A stretch of DNA of 64,000 nucleotides. Source: Pseudomonas sp. Fl4BN1 (GTDB lineage: Bacteria > Pseudomonadota > Gammaproteobacteria > Pseudomonadales > Pseudomonadaceae). The stretch is taken from contig NZ_JAAARM010000008.1 of assembly GCF_009908285.1 (NCBI RefSeq), positions 124,001 to 188,000 of the forward strand. Reading direction: 5' to 3'. Shown here one piece after another: positions 28,144-37,433 of this stretch; the stretch's first letter is position 1; the number at the start of each line of letters is the position of its first letter. Under the pieces are notes generated by a model. The model was given only the letters and a program-made list of their open reading frames with translations, was not told the origin of the DNA and ran no database searches. The translations under genes and the position numbers were made by a program.

Positions 28144-28772
28144 GCAACGGCCCGGAACGCATCACTCTGGCAATGACCGGTGCCTCCGGCGCCCAGTACG
28201 GGTTGCGCCTGCTGGATTGCCTGGTGCGTGAGGACCGAGAGGTGCACTTCCTGATTTCCAAGGCCGCGCAGTTGGTCATGGCCACGGAAACCGATGTAAC
28301 GCTGCCGCCCAAGCCGCAGATGATGCTGGCCTTCCTTACCGAATACACCGGTGCGGCGGTAGGGCAGATCCGTGTCTATGGCAAGGAGGACTGGATGTCG
28401 CCGGTGGCTTCGGGTTCCGGCTCTCCCGCGGCGATGGTGGTGGTGCCGTGTTCCACCGGTACCTTGTCGGCGATTGCCACAGGCGCCTGCAACAACCTGA
28501 TAGAGCGGGCTGCGGACGTAACCCTCAAGGAGCGCCGTCAGTTGATACTGGTACCTCGCGAGGCTCCGTACTCCAGCATTCACCTGGAGCACATGCTCAA
28601 GTTGTCGAATATGGGCGTGACCATTCTGCCGGCTTCGCCGGGCTTCTATCACCAGCCGCAAACCATCGACGATCTGGTGGATTTCGTCGTGGCGCGGATT
28701 CTCAACCTGTTGAATATTCCCCAGGACATGTTGCCGCGCTGGGGCGAGCACCATTTGAGCAGCGATGAATAA
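28140..28772 (+). CDS. ubiX: Flavin prenyltransferase
   Basis: A 210-residue UbiX/Pad1 flavoprotein. [20 protein letters not shown] is the FMN-binding start, [26 protein letters not shown] is cut across the conserved Ser-rich loop, and [19 protein letters not shown] carries the Arg/Glu active-site segment. It attaches dimethylallyl to FMN to make prenyl-FMN, the cofactor of UbiD in ubiquinone synthesis. It starts within the mpl stop codon and overlaps the lipoprotein gene by 8 bases, so the three genes form an operon. Confidence 0.94.
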   Translation: MSNGPERITLAMTGASGAQYGLRLLDCLVREDREVHFLISKAAQLVMATETDVTLPPKPQMMLAFLTEYTGAAVGQIRVYGKEDWMSPVASGSGSPAAMVVVPCSTGTLSAIATGACNNLIERAADVTLKERRQLILVPREAPYSSIHLEHMLKLSNMGVTILPASPGFYHQPQTIDDLVDFVVARILNLLNIPQDMLPRWGEHHLSSDE

Positions 28773-29052
28773 GTCCCTGCTGATGTTGCTGGCCGCCTTG
28801 CAACTGGGCGGCTGCGCCACGGCGCGTACGCTGAATGCGGCACAGCCTGGCGCTCCGGTGGTGTATTCGGGGACGCGCCTGGACCTGTATGCGATGCAGG
28901 GTGGCTGTTGCGCCATGGACCGGTTTGGCGCGCAGGCGCCCAGCTATCCGAGGCTGGATCTGCCGGCCAGCGCATTGCTCGATACATTGTTGCTACCGTT
29001 GTCGGTATTGACTGTTCTGGGAGTGGGGTTTCAGGCTACTGGCGGGTTGTAG
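28765..29052 (+). CDS. YceK/YidQ family small lipoprotein
   Basis: A 95-residue outer-envelope lipoprotein. A signal peptide runs to the lipobox LGGC with the acylated Cys near residue 15. The mature part has the family's [13 protein letters not shown] segment and a hydrophobic C-terminal stretch ([16 protein letters not shown]). E. coli YceK and YidQ belong here; their function is not established. It overlaps ubiX and ends just before a REP-like palindrome. Confidence 0.8.
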   Translation: MNKSLLMLLAALQLGGCATARTLNAAQPGAPVVYSGTRLDLYAMQGGCCAMDRFGAQAPSYPRLDLPASALLDTLLLPLSVLTVLGVGFQATGGL

Positions 29053-29058
29053 CGCTTT

Positions 29059-29102
29059 GCCGGTAAGCCGGTTCCTGCAGGCGCAGGGACCGGCTTGCCC
29101 GT
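29059..29102. repeat. REP-like palindrome between convergent genes
   Basis: CCGGTAAGCCGGT and ACCGGCTTGCCCG pair around a loop containing CCTGCAGG. It separates the plus-strand lipoprotein gene from the minus-strand oxidoreductase and may also end transcription. Confidence 0.7.
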
Positions 29103-29109
29103 GATGAGA

Positions 29110-29751
29110 TCATTTGCCCAGCTTGCGCAGCTCATCGGACTCCACCACCCGAGTGCTGCTTTGCTCTTCCAGGGCTAGGCGCCACATGGCTCGGGCCAGT
29201 TGGCAGGCCTCGATACCGCGATATTTGCCCGGAATCAGTCGCGACAAAGGGCCGGCCAGTTGTTCGCCCAGACGCGGTTCGATCCGGTCTCCCAGCAGCA
29301 GTGAAGGGCGGCAAATGGTCAGTTGTGGCCAGCCCTGTTGCTTGAGCGCTTCTTCCATTTCCCCTTTGATCCGGTTGTAGAAGATCAACGACTTGGGATC
29401 GGCGCCCAGGGCGCTGATCACGATCAGGTGGCGTGCGCCCATTTCCCGCGCACGCTTGCCAAAGGCCACCACCATGTCCAGGTCCACTGCGCGAAAGGCG
29501 GCTTCGGAGCCGGCTTGCTTGATGGTGGTGCCCAGGCAGCAGAAGGCGATTTCGACTTTGCCGCTGAGCTGCGGCAGGAACACTGCTGGATCACCGACGG
29601 GGTTTTCCAGTCGTGGATGGTCGCTCAGTGGACGCCTGCTGGGAGCAAGGACACGGATGATGGTGGGCTCGTTGAGCAAGCGATCGAGCAGTTGCTCTCC
29701 GGTCAGCCCTGAGGCACCGGCAAGCAGGATATGCTGAGGCGTCAAGTACAT
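29110..29751 (-). CDS. NAD(P)-binding Rossmann oxidoreductase, HTATIP2/YbjT-like
   Basis: A 213-residue short atypical [22 protein letters not shown] is the glycine-rich nucleotide loop; [21 protein letters not shown] and [26 protein letters not shown] with a conserved Tyr/Lys arrangement match the HTATIP2-like group, followed by [11 protein letters not shown]. These proteins bind NADPH; many are listed as nucleoside-diphosphate-sugar epimerase-like without a proven reaction. ATG 29751 is preferred over 29757 because GGGGG lies about 7 bases before it, while at 29757 the site would touch the codon. Confidence 0.8.
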   Translation of the reverse strand: MYLTPQHILLAGASGLTGEQLLDRLLNEPTIIRVLAPSRRPLSDHPRLENPVGDPAVFLPQLSGKVEIAFCCLGTTIKQAGSEAAFRAVDLDMVVAFGKRAREMGARHLIVISALGADPKSLIFYNRIKGEMEEALKQQGWPQLTICRPSLLLGDRIEPRLGEQLAGPLSRLIPGKYRGIEACQLARAMWRLALEEQSSTRVVESDELRKLGK

Positions 29752-29779
29752 GGTCATTCCCCCTTGATACAGTTTCAGC

Positions 29780-31498
29780 TTAGTTGCTCTGTACTTCCTT
29801 GCTGCCTATAGAGACACTTTGCAGTGCCTTTCGTGCCTGTTGTTTGCGCAATTGTTGCCAGTGCGCGATGACCCCTTTGGGAGCCCAGATCTGTGGCTCC
29901 GATGCTTCGAAATTGTCCGCTTGTTCGCGTTCCGCCACAGTGGCCTTGGCCAGCTTGAATGCATGCTCAAGATCGTCGGTCTGGTTCAGGGCCTGGGCGA
30001 ACAGGGCATCGCCAAAGTAGGTGAAGTCGGCTTCTTCCGAGCAGCCGAAGGACACCCGGTCCGCCTTGGAGGCGGTCATGATCAGGGTTCGTTCGTCCTT
30101 GAGTGCCGGGATGAAGCCGCCGGAGTAGCAGGACGAAATGACGATGATCTTGTCGCGGTTCTTTAGCGGTGCCAGGACACTGGCCAGCTCGTCGGCAGGT
30201 AGGTCCGCCAGCTCCAGGCGCGGTTGATCGAGTACCAGTTCATGCGCGCTGGTGCCGTGGCTGGTCAGGTAGATGAATACCAGGTCTTCGGGGCCGCTAC
30301 GTTCGGCCAGGGTCTGGGCGGCGCGGCGCAGATTTTCCCGAGTGGCCATGGGCCGGTTCATCAAGTGGTCGCGGTGGTTGACCAGGCGGATCTGGCCGTA
30401 AGCACCGAAGCGGCTGGCGAGCATGTTGCTGACGTAGTCGGCCTCGCGCAGGAACACGCTCTGCTTGCCATCGCCCGCCAGGGTCAGCGTGTAGAGTTCG
30501 ATGGCCGGGGTGGAGGCGGGCACCGCATCGAGAGCTTCCTTGAGCAGGCGGCCCTGGACCAGCAGGGCGGTTTCCAGTGGGTCGGGTAGCAGCTTGCCGT
30601 CGGCATCGCGAACCCGCAGGCCGTTGTTCCACACGCCGCTCTGCACGCTGCCATCACGCTGTACCAGCACGCCATGGCCCTGATAGTTGTCGCTGTCGAA
30701 ACCACCGACGTAGAAGCTGCCATCGCTGAGATTGAGGCGGCCCTCGCCGCTGAAGCGCCAGTCGCTGAATGTGCCGACATAGTGGCTGCCGTCGGCACCG
30801 ACCAGCTCACCTTTGCCACCTAGGGCACCTTCCTTGAACTGGCCGATCCAGACATCGCCGTCGGAGTTTTCGTAGCGACCCTTGCCATTCAGCTGATTGT
30901 GTTTGAAGCCGCCGACGTAGATGTCGCCTTCGGCGCTGTTGAAGGTGCCGTTGCCTTCCAGTTGGCCATTGACGAAGTTCCCGCTGAACTGGTTGCCGCT
31001 GGCATCGCTGCGCTGGCCTTCGCCATTGGGTTTGCCCTTGGCGAATTGGCCTTGATATTGGCTGCCGTCGTCCAGCTCGAGACGACCCAGGCCCGAGTAC
31101 AGGTCGGCCTTGAACTCGCCACGATAGGTCATGCCATCTTCTTTGAGGGTGCCTTCGCCATCCCGCCGGCCGAGCTTGAAGCCACCGCTGTAGCTGCTGC
31201 CCTTGGTGGTCAGGGTGCCTTGCCCGTGGAACAGCCCTTGCTGGAACTGGCCGCGATAGACCTCGCCATTGCTGCCGTGCCATTCGCCCTGGCCATGCCA
31301 TTGCCCTTTATCGAACTGACCGGCATACCAACTGCCATTGGGGTAGTCGATGCGTCCCTGTCCCTGTAGCAGGCCATTGACCAGGTCGCCGCGATAACGT
31401 CCACCGTCCGGCAGGCGAGCATCGGGCGGCAACAGCGACTCGCCGTCTCCGCAGGCGCTGAGCAAGAGGGTCAAAACCAGGGGTACAAGTGGGCGCAT
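29780..31498 (-). CDS. MORN-repeat lipoprotein with C13 caspase-like peptidase domain
   Basis: A 572-residue protein in three parts. A signal peptide ends in lipobox LSAC (Cys near residue 16). Residues about 30-300 carry roughly eleven MORN repeats of the form Y-x-G-x-F-x-x-G-x-x-x-G-x-G, for example [16 protein letters not shown]. The C-terminal part (about 330-550) is a legumain-like C13 peptidase: [11 protein letters not shown] supplies the catalytic His and [16 protein letters not shown] the catalytic Cys. It is probably anchored to an envelope membrane facing the periplasm. MORN repeats often bind lipids or act as scaffolds; the substrate is unknown. It stands alone, 28 bases upstream of the oxidoreductase gene on the same strand. 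Confidence 0.85.
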   Translation of the reverse strand: MRPLVPLVLTLLLSACGDGESLLPPDARLPDGGRYRGDLVNGLLQGQGRIDYPNGSWYAGQFDKGQWHGQGEWHGSNGEVYRGQFQQGLFHGQGTLTTKGSSYSGGFKLGRRDGEGTLKEDGMTYRGEFKADLYSGLGRLELDDGSQYQGQFAKGKPNGEGQRSDASGNQFSGNFVNGQLEGNGTFNSAEGDIYVGGFKHNQLNGKGRYENSDGDVWIGQFKEGALGGKGELVGADGSHYVGTFSDWRFSGEGRLNLSDGSFYVGGFDSDNYQGHGVLVQRDGSVQSGVWNNGLRVRDADGKLLPDPLETALLVQGRLLKEALDAVPASTPAIELYTLTLAGDGKQSVFLREADYVSNMLASRFGAYGQIRLVNHRDHLMNRPMATRENLRRAAQTLAERSGPEDLVFIYLTSHGTSAHELVLDQPRLELADLPADELASVLAPLKNRDKIIVISSCYSGGFIPALKDERTLIMTASKADRVSFGCSEEADFTYFGDALFAQALNQTDDLEHAFKLAKATVAEREQADNFEASEPQIWAPKGVIAHWQQLRKQQARKALQSVSIGSKEVQSN

Positions 31499-31600
31499 AA
31501 CGGGTTCCGGATAATTAGGGGCCGAGTATGCCGTAGCTGCGTGACTTATATATAGAGAGGTTGAGCGAAACAGCGTGAGCTGCTTCGCATCAGGGGCATT

Positions 31601-32056
31601 TCAGACGAAGCAGAGCGACAGGGGTTCGGCGATAAAAGCGGGCTTTTCCTGGCCATCGATTTCCAGGGTGGCGGTGGCCTTGAGCAGCCACTGGCCGGGT
31701 TTTTTCTCGGTGACTTCAGTCAGCTCGACCTTGAGTCGCACCTTGGAATCGACTTTCACTGGCTGGATGAAACGCACGCTGTCCAGGCCATAGTTGACCA
31801 CCATCTTCAGGCCCTGGGGGAGCACGAGGATGTCTTCCATCAATTTGGGGATCAGCGACAGGGTCAGGAAGCCGTGGGCAATGGTACTGCCGAACGGGGT
31901 TTGCGCAGCCTTGACCGGGTCGACGTGAATGAATTGAAAGTCGCCGGTGGCTTCAGCAAACAGGTTGATACGCTCTTGATCAATGGTGAGCCATGTGGAA
32001 CGTCCGAGTTCCTTCCCGACATAATCTTTGAGCTCTGCAACAGGAACATAGGGCAT
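31601..32056 (-). CDS. MaoC family hydratase/dehydratase
   Basis: A 151-residue hot-dog fold protein. The catalytic hydratase-2 motif is present: Asp in ATGDFQFIHVDP and His in FGSTIAHGFLTLSL. Members hydrate enoyl-CoA esters with R stereochemistry, sometimes supplying polyhydroxyalkanoate synthesis or fatty acid metabolism; the exact substrate is not visible. ATG 32056 is chosen because AAGGAG lies 7 bases upstream and MPYVPVAELKDYVGKELG matches family starts; an ATG 66 bases upstream lacks such a site. It is divergent from the cidA-like gene. Confidence 0.88.
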   Translation of the reverse strand: MPYVPVAELKDYVGKELGRSTWLTIDQERINLFAEATGDFQFIHVDPVKAAQTPFGSTIAHGFLTLSLIPKLMEDILVLPQGLKMVVNYGLDSVRFIQPVKVDSKVRLKVELTEVTEKKPGQWLLKATATLEIDGQEKPAFIAEPLSLCFV

Positions 32057-32198
32057 TGAGACTCTCCTTGGTTCAACGATTTTTAGTATTCGACCCAGTG
32101 TTTTGCGGTCTGAAGCTTCCACTCTAGATCATCATGGTGATCCAGCTCGGTAAACATCCATGCTTTTGGCGAATGCCGGTTCATAGTGCCTGCGTGCT

Positions 32199-32204
32199 TA
32201 TAAT
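32199..32204 (+). promoter_or_regulatory. Candidate -10 box of the cidA-cidB-type operon
   Basis: TATAAT lies 29 bases before the ATG of the cidA-like gene, predicting a start near 32211. No good -35 hexamer is seen at the usual distance. Confidence 0.4.
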
Positions 32205-32233
32205 GCGCCACGGGATCTGGCTGGGGAGGCGGT

Positions 32234-32596
32234 ATGTTGTTACGCGGTTTGACATGGCTGGTGCTGTTCCAATTGCTCGGGACGGCGCTCAATCACTTGC
32301 TGGTACCCGTGCTTCCCGGGCCGATCATCGGCCTGTTGCTGATGCTGGTTTTCTTGGTTATCCGCGGTGAGGTGGGGGAGCCGTTGAGCCAGGCGGCCAG
32401 CAGCCTGCTGCGTTACCTGCCACTTTTGTTGGTGCCGCCCGCCGTCGGAGTGATGGTGTATGCCCGGGATATCGCCGCGGATTTCTGGGCCATCACCGGA
32501 GCGCTGGTGCTGTCGTTGGTGATCTCCATGGCTTTTGTCGGGGTGCTGATGCAGCGCCTGGTCAAGCGCCAGGCTCGCCGGGAGGACAGTCAGTGA
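32234..32596 (+). CDS. CidA/LrgA family holin-like protein
   Basis: A 120-residue inner-membrane protein with four hydrophobic segments. LLRGLTWLVLFQLLGTALN, VLPGPIIGLLLMLVFLVI and LLVPPAVGVMVYA are typical of CidA/LrgA/YohJ. In Staphylococcus these proteins tune murein hydrolase activity and cell death; more recently they have been linked to pyruvate or glycolate transport. The role in this bacterium is not shown. GGAGG stands 6 bases before the ATG. It overlaps the CidB-like gene by 4 bases. Confidence 0.88.
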   Translation: MLLRGLTWLVLFQLLGTALNHLLVPVLPGPIIGLLLMLVFLVIRGEVGEPLSQAASSLLRYLPLLLVPPAVGVMVYARDIAADFWAITGALVLSLVISMAFVGVLMQRLVKRQARREDSQ

Positions 32597-33309
32597 GCGT
32601 TGATTGGCAGGGCGCCTGGGCGGCGGTGATACACCATCCATTGTTCGGAATCGGCATCACCCTCGGTGCCTATCAGCTGGTGCTGGCGGCCTTTGAAAAA
32701 ACTCGCTGGATGTTCCTGCAACCGGTGCTGGTGTCGATGTTGCTGGTAATCGGCGTACTGCTCGGTTGTGGCCTGAGTTACACCGAGTACCGTAAAAGCA
32801 CCGAGATCCTGAGTATTCTGCTGGGGCCGGCCACGGTGGCCCTGGCGGTACCGCTGTATCTCAATCTGCGGCGCATTCGCCAATTGTTCTGGCCGATATT
32901 TACTACGCTGGTGGTGGGTGGAGTGCTGGCTACCAGCTTGGGAGTGTTGCTGGGATGGTGGTTCGGCGCCGAGCACATGATCCTCATGACCATGGCGCCC
33001 AAGTCTGTGACCTCGCCGATTGCCATGCTGGTGGCCGAGCAGATCGGCGGAGTTGCGGCGCTGGCAGCAGTGTTCGTGTTGATTACCGGGGTGATTGGGG
33101 CGATTTTTGGTCCCGGCATCTTGAATCGCCTGGGGGTGCATGGTCCTGAAGCACGGGGCATGGCCCTGGGCATGACCGCCCATGCGGTGGGTACTTCGGT
33201 GGCCTTGCAGGAAAGTGATGAATGTGGCGCTTTCGCGGCGCTGGCGATGAGTCTGATGGGCGTTGCCACGGCAGTGTTGCTGCCGCTGGCGGTGTCTTTG
33301 CTGGTTTAA
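32593..33309 (+). CDS. CidB/LrgB family membrane protein
   Basis: A 238-residue polytopic protein of the LrgB/YohK family starting in the stop of the CidA-like gene. Features: HHPLFGIGITLGAYQL, LLGPATVALAVPLY, the strongly conserved MAPKSVTSPIAMLVAEQIGG, and ARGMALGMTAHAVGTS followed by LQESDECGAFAALAM. It pairs with CidA in the membrane. P. fluorescens-group genomes often hold this pair next to the following Lon-N-domain gene. Confidence 0.92.
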   Translation: MSVDWQGAWAAVIHHPLFGIGITLGAYQLVLAAFEKTRWMFLQPVLVSMLLVIGVLLGCGLSYTEYRKSTEILSILLGPATVALAVPLYLNLRRIRQLFWPIFTTLVVGGVLATSLGVLLGWWFGAEHMILMTMAPKSVTSPIAMLVAEQIGGVAALAAVFVLITGVIGAIFGPGILNRLGVHGPEARGMALGMTAHAVGTSVALQESDECGAFAALAMSLMGVATAVLLPLAVSLLV

Positions 33310-33319
33310 GGATGGGTGT

Positions 33320-33910
33320 ATGAGCCTGGCGCTTTTTCCTCTGAATACCGTGCTGTTCCCCGACTGCATTCTCGATCTGCAGATTTTCGAAGCGCGTTAC
33401 CTGGACATGATCAGCCGTTGCATGAAGCAGGGCTGCGGTTTCGGGGTGGTGTGCATCCTCGAGGGCGAAGAGGCCGGTGTTGCCGCGCCAGGCTATGCCC
33501 TGGTGGGCTGCGAGGCGCTGATCACTGACTTTCACCAGCAGGACAATGGGCTCCTGGGAATCAGGGTCAAGGGCGGCCGACGTTTCCGTGTGCTCAGCAG
33601 CGAAGTGCAGAAGGACCAACTGACGGTGGCGCAAGTTGCGTGGCTGCAAGAGGCTCCCGAACAGCCGTTGGCGGATGAGGATGCCGACCTGATTGCGTTG
33701 CTCAAGGCCCTGGCCGAGCACCCGATGGTCGAGGCATTGAGCATGGGGGCTGAGGCCGAGGGGCAATTATCCTTGGCCAACCAGTTGGCCTATCTCCTGC
33801 CTTTTTCCGAGATGGACAAGATCGACCTGCTGCAACTCGATGACCCACAACAGCGTCTGGATGCCATCCAGCAGTTGCTGGATGAGCTGCAGGGAGAGCT
33901 TTTCGCCTGA
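33320..33910 (+). CDS. Lon N-terminal substrate-binding domain protein
   Basis: A 196-residue cytosolic protein consisting only of a LON substrate-binding (PUA-like) domain. LALFPLNTVLFPDCILDLQI, ARYLDMISRCMKQGCGFGVV and GCEALITDFHQQDNGLL match. No ATPase or protease part follows, so it cannot be a Lon protease; its role is unknown, possibly as a ligand- or substrate-binding adaptor. The ATG at 33320 begins the conserved domain; the in-frame upstream extension overlaps the CidB-like gene and is not domain-like. It lies 10 bases past that gene. Confidence 0.87.
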   Translation: MSLALFPLNTVLFPDCILDLQIFEARYLDMISRCMKQGCGFGVVCILEGEEAGVAAPGYALVGCEALITDFHQQDNGLLGIRVKGGRRFRVLSSEVQKDQLTVAQVAWLQEAPEQPLADEDADLIALLKALAEHPMVEALSMGAEAEGQLSLANQLAYLLPFSEMDKIDLLQLDDPQQRLDAIQQLLDELQGELFA

Positions 33911-33940
33911 GCCAACGGGGCCTTTCGGCTCGGCTACACC

Positions 33941-35257
33941 TCAATAGGCGTAGCGCAGCAGAGCGTGCGGCAAATGCCGCATGGACATGAAGGCGCACAG
34001 CATCAGCAGCACCGGGAGCAGCAGCCACCAGGTTTTGGCTGGCATCGGCTTGAGCGGGGTTTGCCACTGGATCAAGGTCAAGCTGGCCGCACAGACACAA
34101 GCTGCGAGCATCGCGCCGGCAAGAATATCGGTAGGCCAGTGTGCTCCCAGATACACCCGTGACACGGCGATCGCCGCCGCCGGCAGGCATCCCAGCAGCA
34201 GCCAGGTCAGACGCATTCTGGGCGGTTGGCCGCGACCTGCCAGCACTGCCAGGGTCAGGAATAGCGCAAAGGAGCCTGAAGAATGGCCGCTGGGCATGCT
34301 GTAGCTGGTCAGGGGATCAGTCAGGACTTCGGGGCGTACCCGGGCGAAAAACCATTTGCAGGTGGTATTGGCCAGCGCAGTGCACATCAGCGTGGCGCCG
34401 GCGAACAGTGCCTGGCGCCATTGACGCAGCGCTAGCAACAACAGGGTCAGTACTGCGCTGATGATGAACATGGCGCGAAATTCGCCGATCTGCGTGATCA
34501 TTACCATGATCTTGTCCAGGGCTGGGTCGCGGTGCTCCTGCACCAGGGCGATCAGGCCTTGATCGAATTGAACCAGGTAGGGATAGCCGATAAACAGCCC
34601 GGCCAGGATCAGCAGGCTTAGCCCGGACATCAGTAGGGTCGCGCGGCGATGGCGGCGCAGGCTGCTGTTGACACTCAAGCCGATCAGCACCGCCAGGCTG
34701 CCCATGACCACACCGGCTTGTGGCCAGAAACCTTCGGGGAGTGGCAAGCGAATGGCCGCGCCAGTAGCCCAGCCGGGTAGCAGGTAGGCCACTGACCAGC
34801 CCGCCGCAGCCAGCAGGCTGACGGCGAAGAAGCGCACAAAGGGCATGTCGAACATCCCCGCGACCATTGGCAGCATCGGCCGCAGGGGGCCGATGAAGCG
34901 TCCCACCAGCAAGCTGGCAATGCCGTATCGCTGGAAATAGGCTTCGGCGCCGCTGATCCATTCAGGGTGATGACGCAGCCCCGGCAGGCGGCGGATGCTT
35001 TGATGGAAACGACGTCCCAGCAGGTAGGAGACCACATCCCCCAGCACGCCACCGAAGAAGCCCAACAGCAGGGTTTCCCCCAGTGACAGCGCGCCATTGC
35101 CGGCCAGCACGGCAATGGCGAACAGCAATACCGTGCCGGGGACAATCAGGCCGGCAATGGCCAGGCATTCCACGCAGGCCACGATAAACACAGCTGCGGC
35201 CAGCCATTGCGGGTTGCTGGTCAGCCAGGCTGTTACGCTATCGAGCCATGGGCCCAT
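33941..35257 (-). CDS. DedA-PAP2 fusion membrane phosphatase
   Basis: A 438-residue membrane protein with two domains. Residues about 10-200 are DedA-like (IAGLIVPGTVLLFAIAVLAG, FGGVLGDVVSYLLGRRF, VGRFIGPLRPMLPMVAG). Residues about 230-420 are a PAP2 phosphatase with the three-part active site: KWFFARVRP, YSMPSGHSSGSF and SRVYLGAHWPTD. Such a protein could flip and dephosphorylate undecaprenyl pyrophosphate or phosphatidate, joining two envelope lipid functions in one chain; this is inferred from the families. It is convergent with the Lon-N gene. Fusions of this order occur in other proteobacteria. Confidence 0.92.
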   Translation of the reverse strand: MGPWLDSVTAWLTSNPQWLAAAVFIVACVECLAIAGLIVPGTVLLFAIAVLAGNGALSLGETLLLGFFGGVLGDVVSYLLGRRFHQSIRRLPGLRHHPEWISGAEAYFQRYGIASLLVGRFIGPLRPMLPMVAGMFDMPFVRFFAVSLLAAAGWSVAYLLPGWATGAAIRLPLPEGFWPQAGVVMGSLAVLIGLSVNSSLRRHRRATLLMSGLSLLILAGLFIGYPYLVQFDQGLIALVQEHRDPALDKIMVMITQIGEFRAMFIISAVLTLLLLALRQWRQALFAGATLMCTALANTTCKWFFARVRPEVLTDPLTSYSMPSGHSSGSFALFLTLAVLAGRGQPPRMRLTWLLLGCLPAAAIAVSRVYLGAHWPTDILAGAMLAACVCAASLTLIQWQTPLKPMPAKTWWLLLPVLLMLCAFMSMRHLPHALLRYAY

Positions 35258-35304
35258 AAATTCAACTCCATTGTCAGTGTCTGGCGGATGCGGCAGGTGT
35301 GGTG

Positions 35305-35991
35305 TCAGTCGAGGATGAGGTAGTCGCGCCCTTCGACCTGGCCGCGCCGCAGCGGGTTCCGTGTGCAGTAGGGGGCGTAGGCGGCATCGACGAAGCGGTA
35401 CATCAGGTGCTCGTCGCGCCCTTGGGGGATGCCCAGGCGAGTGGTCTGAAGGGTGTGCGGCACTATAGCGCCGACGTCCTCGACAAAGAGGGCCTCATGG
35501 TCGAAGCGCTTAGCATCCCAGGCTGGAACTTTCAGGCCCAGGGCCTTGCACAGCAGGGTCTGGCCGGCGCAGAGCTTTTGCGATGGCCTGGGCCGTCCAC
35601 TGGCGTCGGGGTTGTTCAGTAGCATCTGCGCCAGGCTGGCAGGGCCGGAGACTCCGTCGACCCAGGGATAGGCCGATTTGATCAGCACCGCGTTGCCAGG
35701 ACCCTGGGCACTGAAGTTCAGCGAGTCACCTCCGCGGGCGTAATACATGTAGATATGCCCGCCATCCAGAAACAAAGCCTTACGCTTTTCCGTGTAGCCG
35801 AGGGAGGCATGGCTGCCTTTTTCTTCGCAGTAATAGGCTTCGGTTTCGATAATCCGTGCGGATAGCCACAGCTCGCCGACTTTATGGCGAATGACTTTGC
35901 CCAACAGATCATTGGCCAAAAGCTGGGCGTCACGGTCGAAAAAGCTGTCAGGCAGGGCCTTGGGCAGTTTCGCAGAGGTCAGGATGGACAT
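35305..35991 (-). CDS. DNA-3-methyladenine glycosylase, AAG/MPG family
   Basis: A protein of about 228 residues of the alkyladenine glycosylase fold. LPDSFFDRDAQLLANDLLGK, ARIIETEAYYCEEKGSHAS (with the catalytic Glu and the intercalating Tyr region), HIYMYYARGGDSLNF and AVLIKSAYPW are the markers. It excises alkylated purines in base excision repair. Two ATG codons are possible, 36030 and 35991, neither with a clear ribosome binding site; the shorter form matches the usual family length. It is divergent from proA. Confidence 0.87.
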   Translation of the reverse strand: MSILTSAKLPKALPDSFFDRDAQLLANDLLGKVIRHKVGELWLSARIIETEAYYCEEKGSHASLGYTEKRKALFLDGGHIYMYYARGGDSLNFSAQGPGNAVLIKSAYPWVDGVSGPASLAQMLLNNPDASGRPRPSQKLCAGQTLLCKALGLKVPAWDAKRFDHEALFVEDVGAIVPHTLQTTRLGIPQGRDEHLMYRFVDAAYAPYCTRNPLRRGQVEGRDYLILD

Positions 35992-36125
35992 GATGGCGAA
36001 GGGTTGTGATGGAAAATGTGACGGAATCATAACAACACCGGGCTTAATTCAGGCTGAACCGCGAGTATTTGCACTCCATTTCGACCATCCGCCTGTGACC
36101 GCTGTCCGTGGAACGACGCGACAGC

Positions 36126-36131
36126 TATAAT
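36126..36131 (+). promoter_or_regulatory. Candidate -10 box of proA
   Basis: TATAAT lies 36 bases before the proA ATG in the divergent gap with the glycosylase gene. The -35 region is not convincing. Confidence 0.4.
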
Positions 36132-36167
36132 CAGCCGCTTTCCTCTTTGCCAAGACCACACCAGACC

Positions 36168-37433
36168 ATGACTGAGTCCGTTCTTGACTACATGACCCGC
36201 TTGGGTCGCGCTGCCCGCCAAGCCTCCCGGGTGATCGCTCGTGCTACCACCGCGCAGAAGAACCGCGCGCTGCTGGCTGCTGCCGATGCGTTGGACGCTG
36301 CGCGACCGGAGCTGACTGCAGCCAACGAGCAGGATCTGGCAAACGGTCGGGCCAATGGTCTGGAGCCGGCTCTACTGGATCGTCTGGCTCTGACTCCTGT
36401 GCGTATCGATGAAATGATCGAAGGTTTGCGTCAGGTGGCCAAGCTGCCTGATCCCATCGGTGAAATCCGCGATATGCGCTACCTGCCTTCGGGCATTCAA
36501 GTCGGCAAGATGCGTGTGCCCTTGGGCGTGATCGGAATCATCTATGAGTCGCGTCCGAACGTGACCATCGATGCTGCCAGCCTGTGCCTGAAGTCGGGTA
36601 ATGCCACTATCCTGCGTGGCGGTTCCGAGGCGATCAACTCCAACCGCGCCATCGCTACCTGCATTCAGCAGGGGCTGGCGGTGGCTGACTTGCCAGCCCA
36701 TGTGGTGCAAGTGGTGGAAACCACCGACCGTGCTGCGGTGGGTGCGTTGATCACCATGCCCGAGTTCGTCGACGTGATCGTGCCCCGTGGTGGCAAGAGC
36801 CTGATCGAGCGGGTCAGCCGTGATGCCAAGGTGCCAGTGATCAAGCACCTGGATGGCGTGTGCCACGTATTCATCGACGTGGCGGCGGACCTGGACAAGG
36901 CGATCCGCATTGCCGACAACTCCAAGACCCAGCGTTACGCACCGTGCAACACCATGGAAACCCTGCTGGTACACGCCGCCATCGCTGAGCGTGTACTGCC
37001 GCCACTGGCTGCGATCTATCGCGACAAGGGCGTCGAGTTGCGGGGTTGTGCACAAACCCGCTCGATCCTCGGCGCCGAGGTGCTGGAAGCCACCGAAGAA
37101 GACTGGCGCACCGAGTACACCGCGCCGATCCTTTCGATCCGGGTGCTGGACAACCTGGAGCAGGCCATCGAGCACATCAATACCTACGGTTCGCACCATA
37201 CCGACTCCATCGTCACCGAGAATTTCAGTGACGCCCGGCGCTTCCTCAACGAAGTGGATTCCAGTTCGGTCATGGTCAATGCCTCGACGCGTTTTGCCGA
37301 TGGCTTCGAATATGGCCTGGGCGCGGAAATCGGCATTTCCACCGACAAACTGCACGCCCGTGGCCCGGTTGGGCTGGAAGGGCTGACCAGTGAGAAGTAC
37401 GTGGTCTTTGGCGACGGTCACGTGCGCACTTGA
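36168..37433 (+). CDS. proA: Gamma-glutamyl phosphate reductase
   Basis: A 421-residue proline biosynthesis enzyme. It reduces gamma-glutamyl phosphate to glutamate semialdehyde with NADPH. Seen: [58 protein letters not shown] and [14 protein letters not shown] with the catalytic Cys; the C terminus GRGPVG-type loop reads [16 protein letters not shown] 36168 opens the conserved [15 protein letters not shown]; an in-frame upstream ATG adds 20 unlikely residues and crosses the -10 box. It overlaps nadD by one base. Confidence 0.96.
   Translation: MTESVLDYMTRLGRAARQASRVIARATTAQKNRALLAAADALDAARPELTAANEQDLANGRANGLEPALLDRLALTPVRIDEMIEGLRQVAKLPDPIGEIRDMRYLPSGIQVGKMRVPLGVIGIIYESRPNVTIDAASLCLKSGNATILRGGSEAINSNRAIATCIQQGLAVADLPAHVVQVVETTDRAAVGALITMPEFVDVIVPRGGKSLIERVSRDAKVPVIKHLDGVCHVFIDVAADLDKAIRIADNSKTQRYAPCNTMETLLVHAAIAERVLPPLAAIYRDKGVELRGCAQTRSILGAEVLEATEEDWRTEYTAPILSIRVLDNLEQAIEHINTYGSHHTDSIVTENFSDARRFLNEVDSSSVMVNASTRFADGFEYGLGAEIGISTDKLHARGPVGLEGLTSEKYVVFGDGHVRT

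Noticed and set aside
33320..33910. Lon protease
   Set aside because: Only the N-terminal substrate-binding domain is present; no Walker motifs or Ser-Lys dyad follow.
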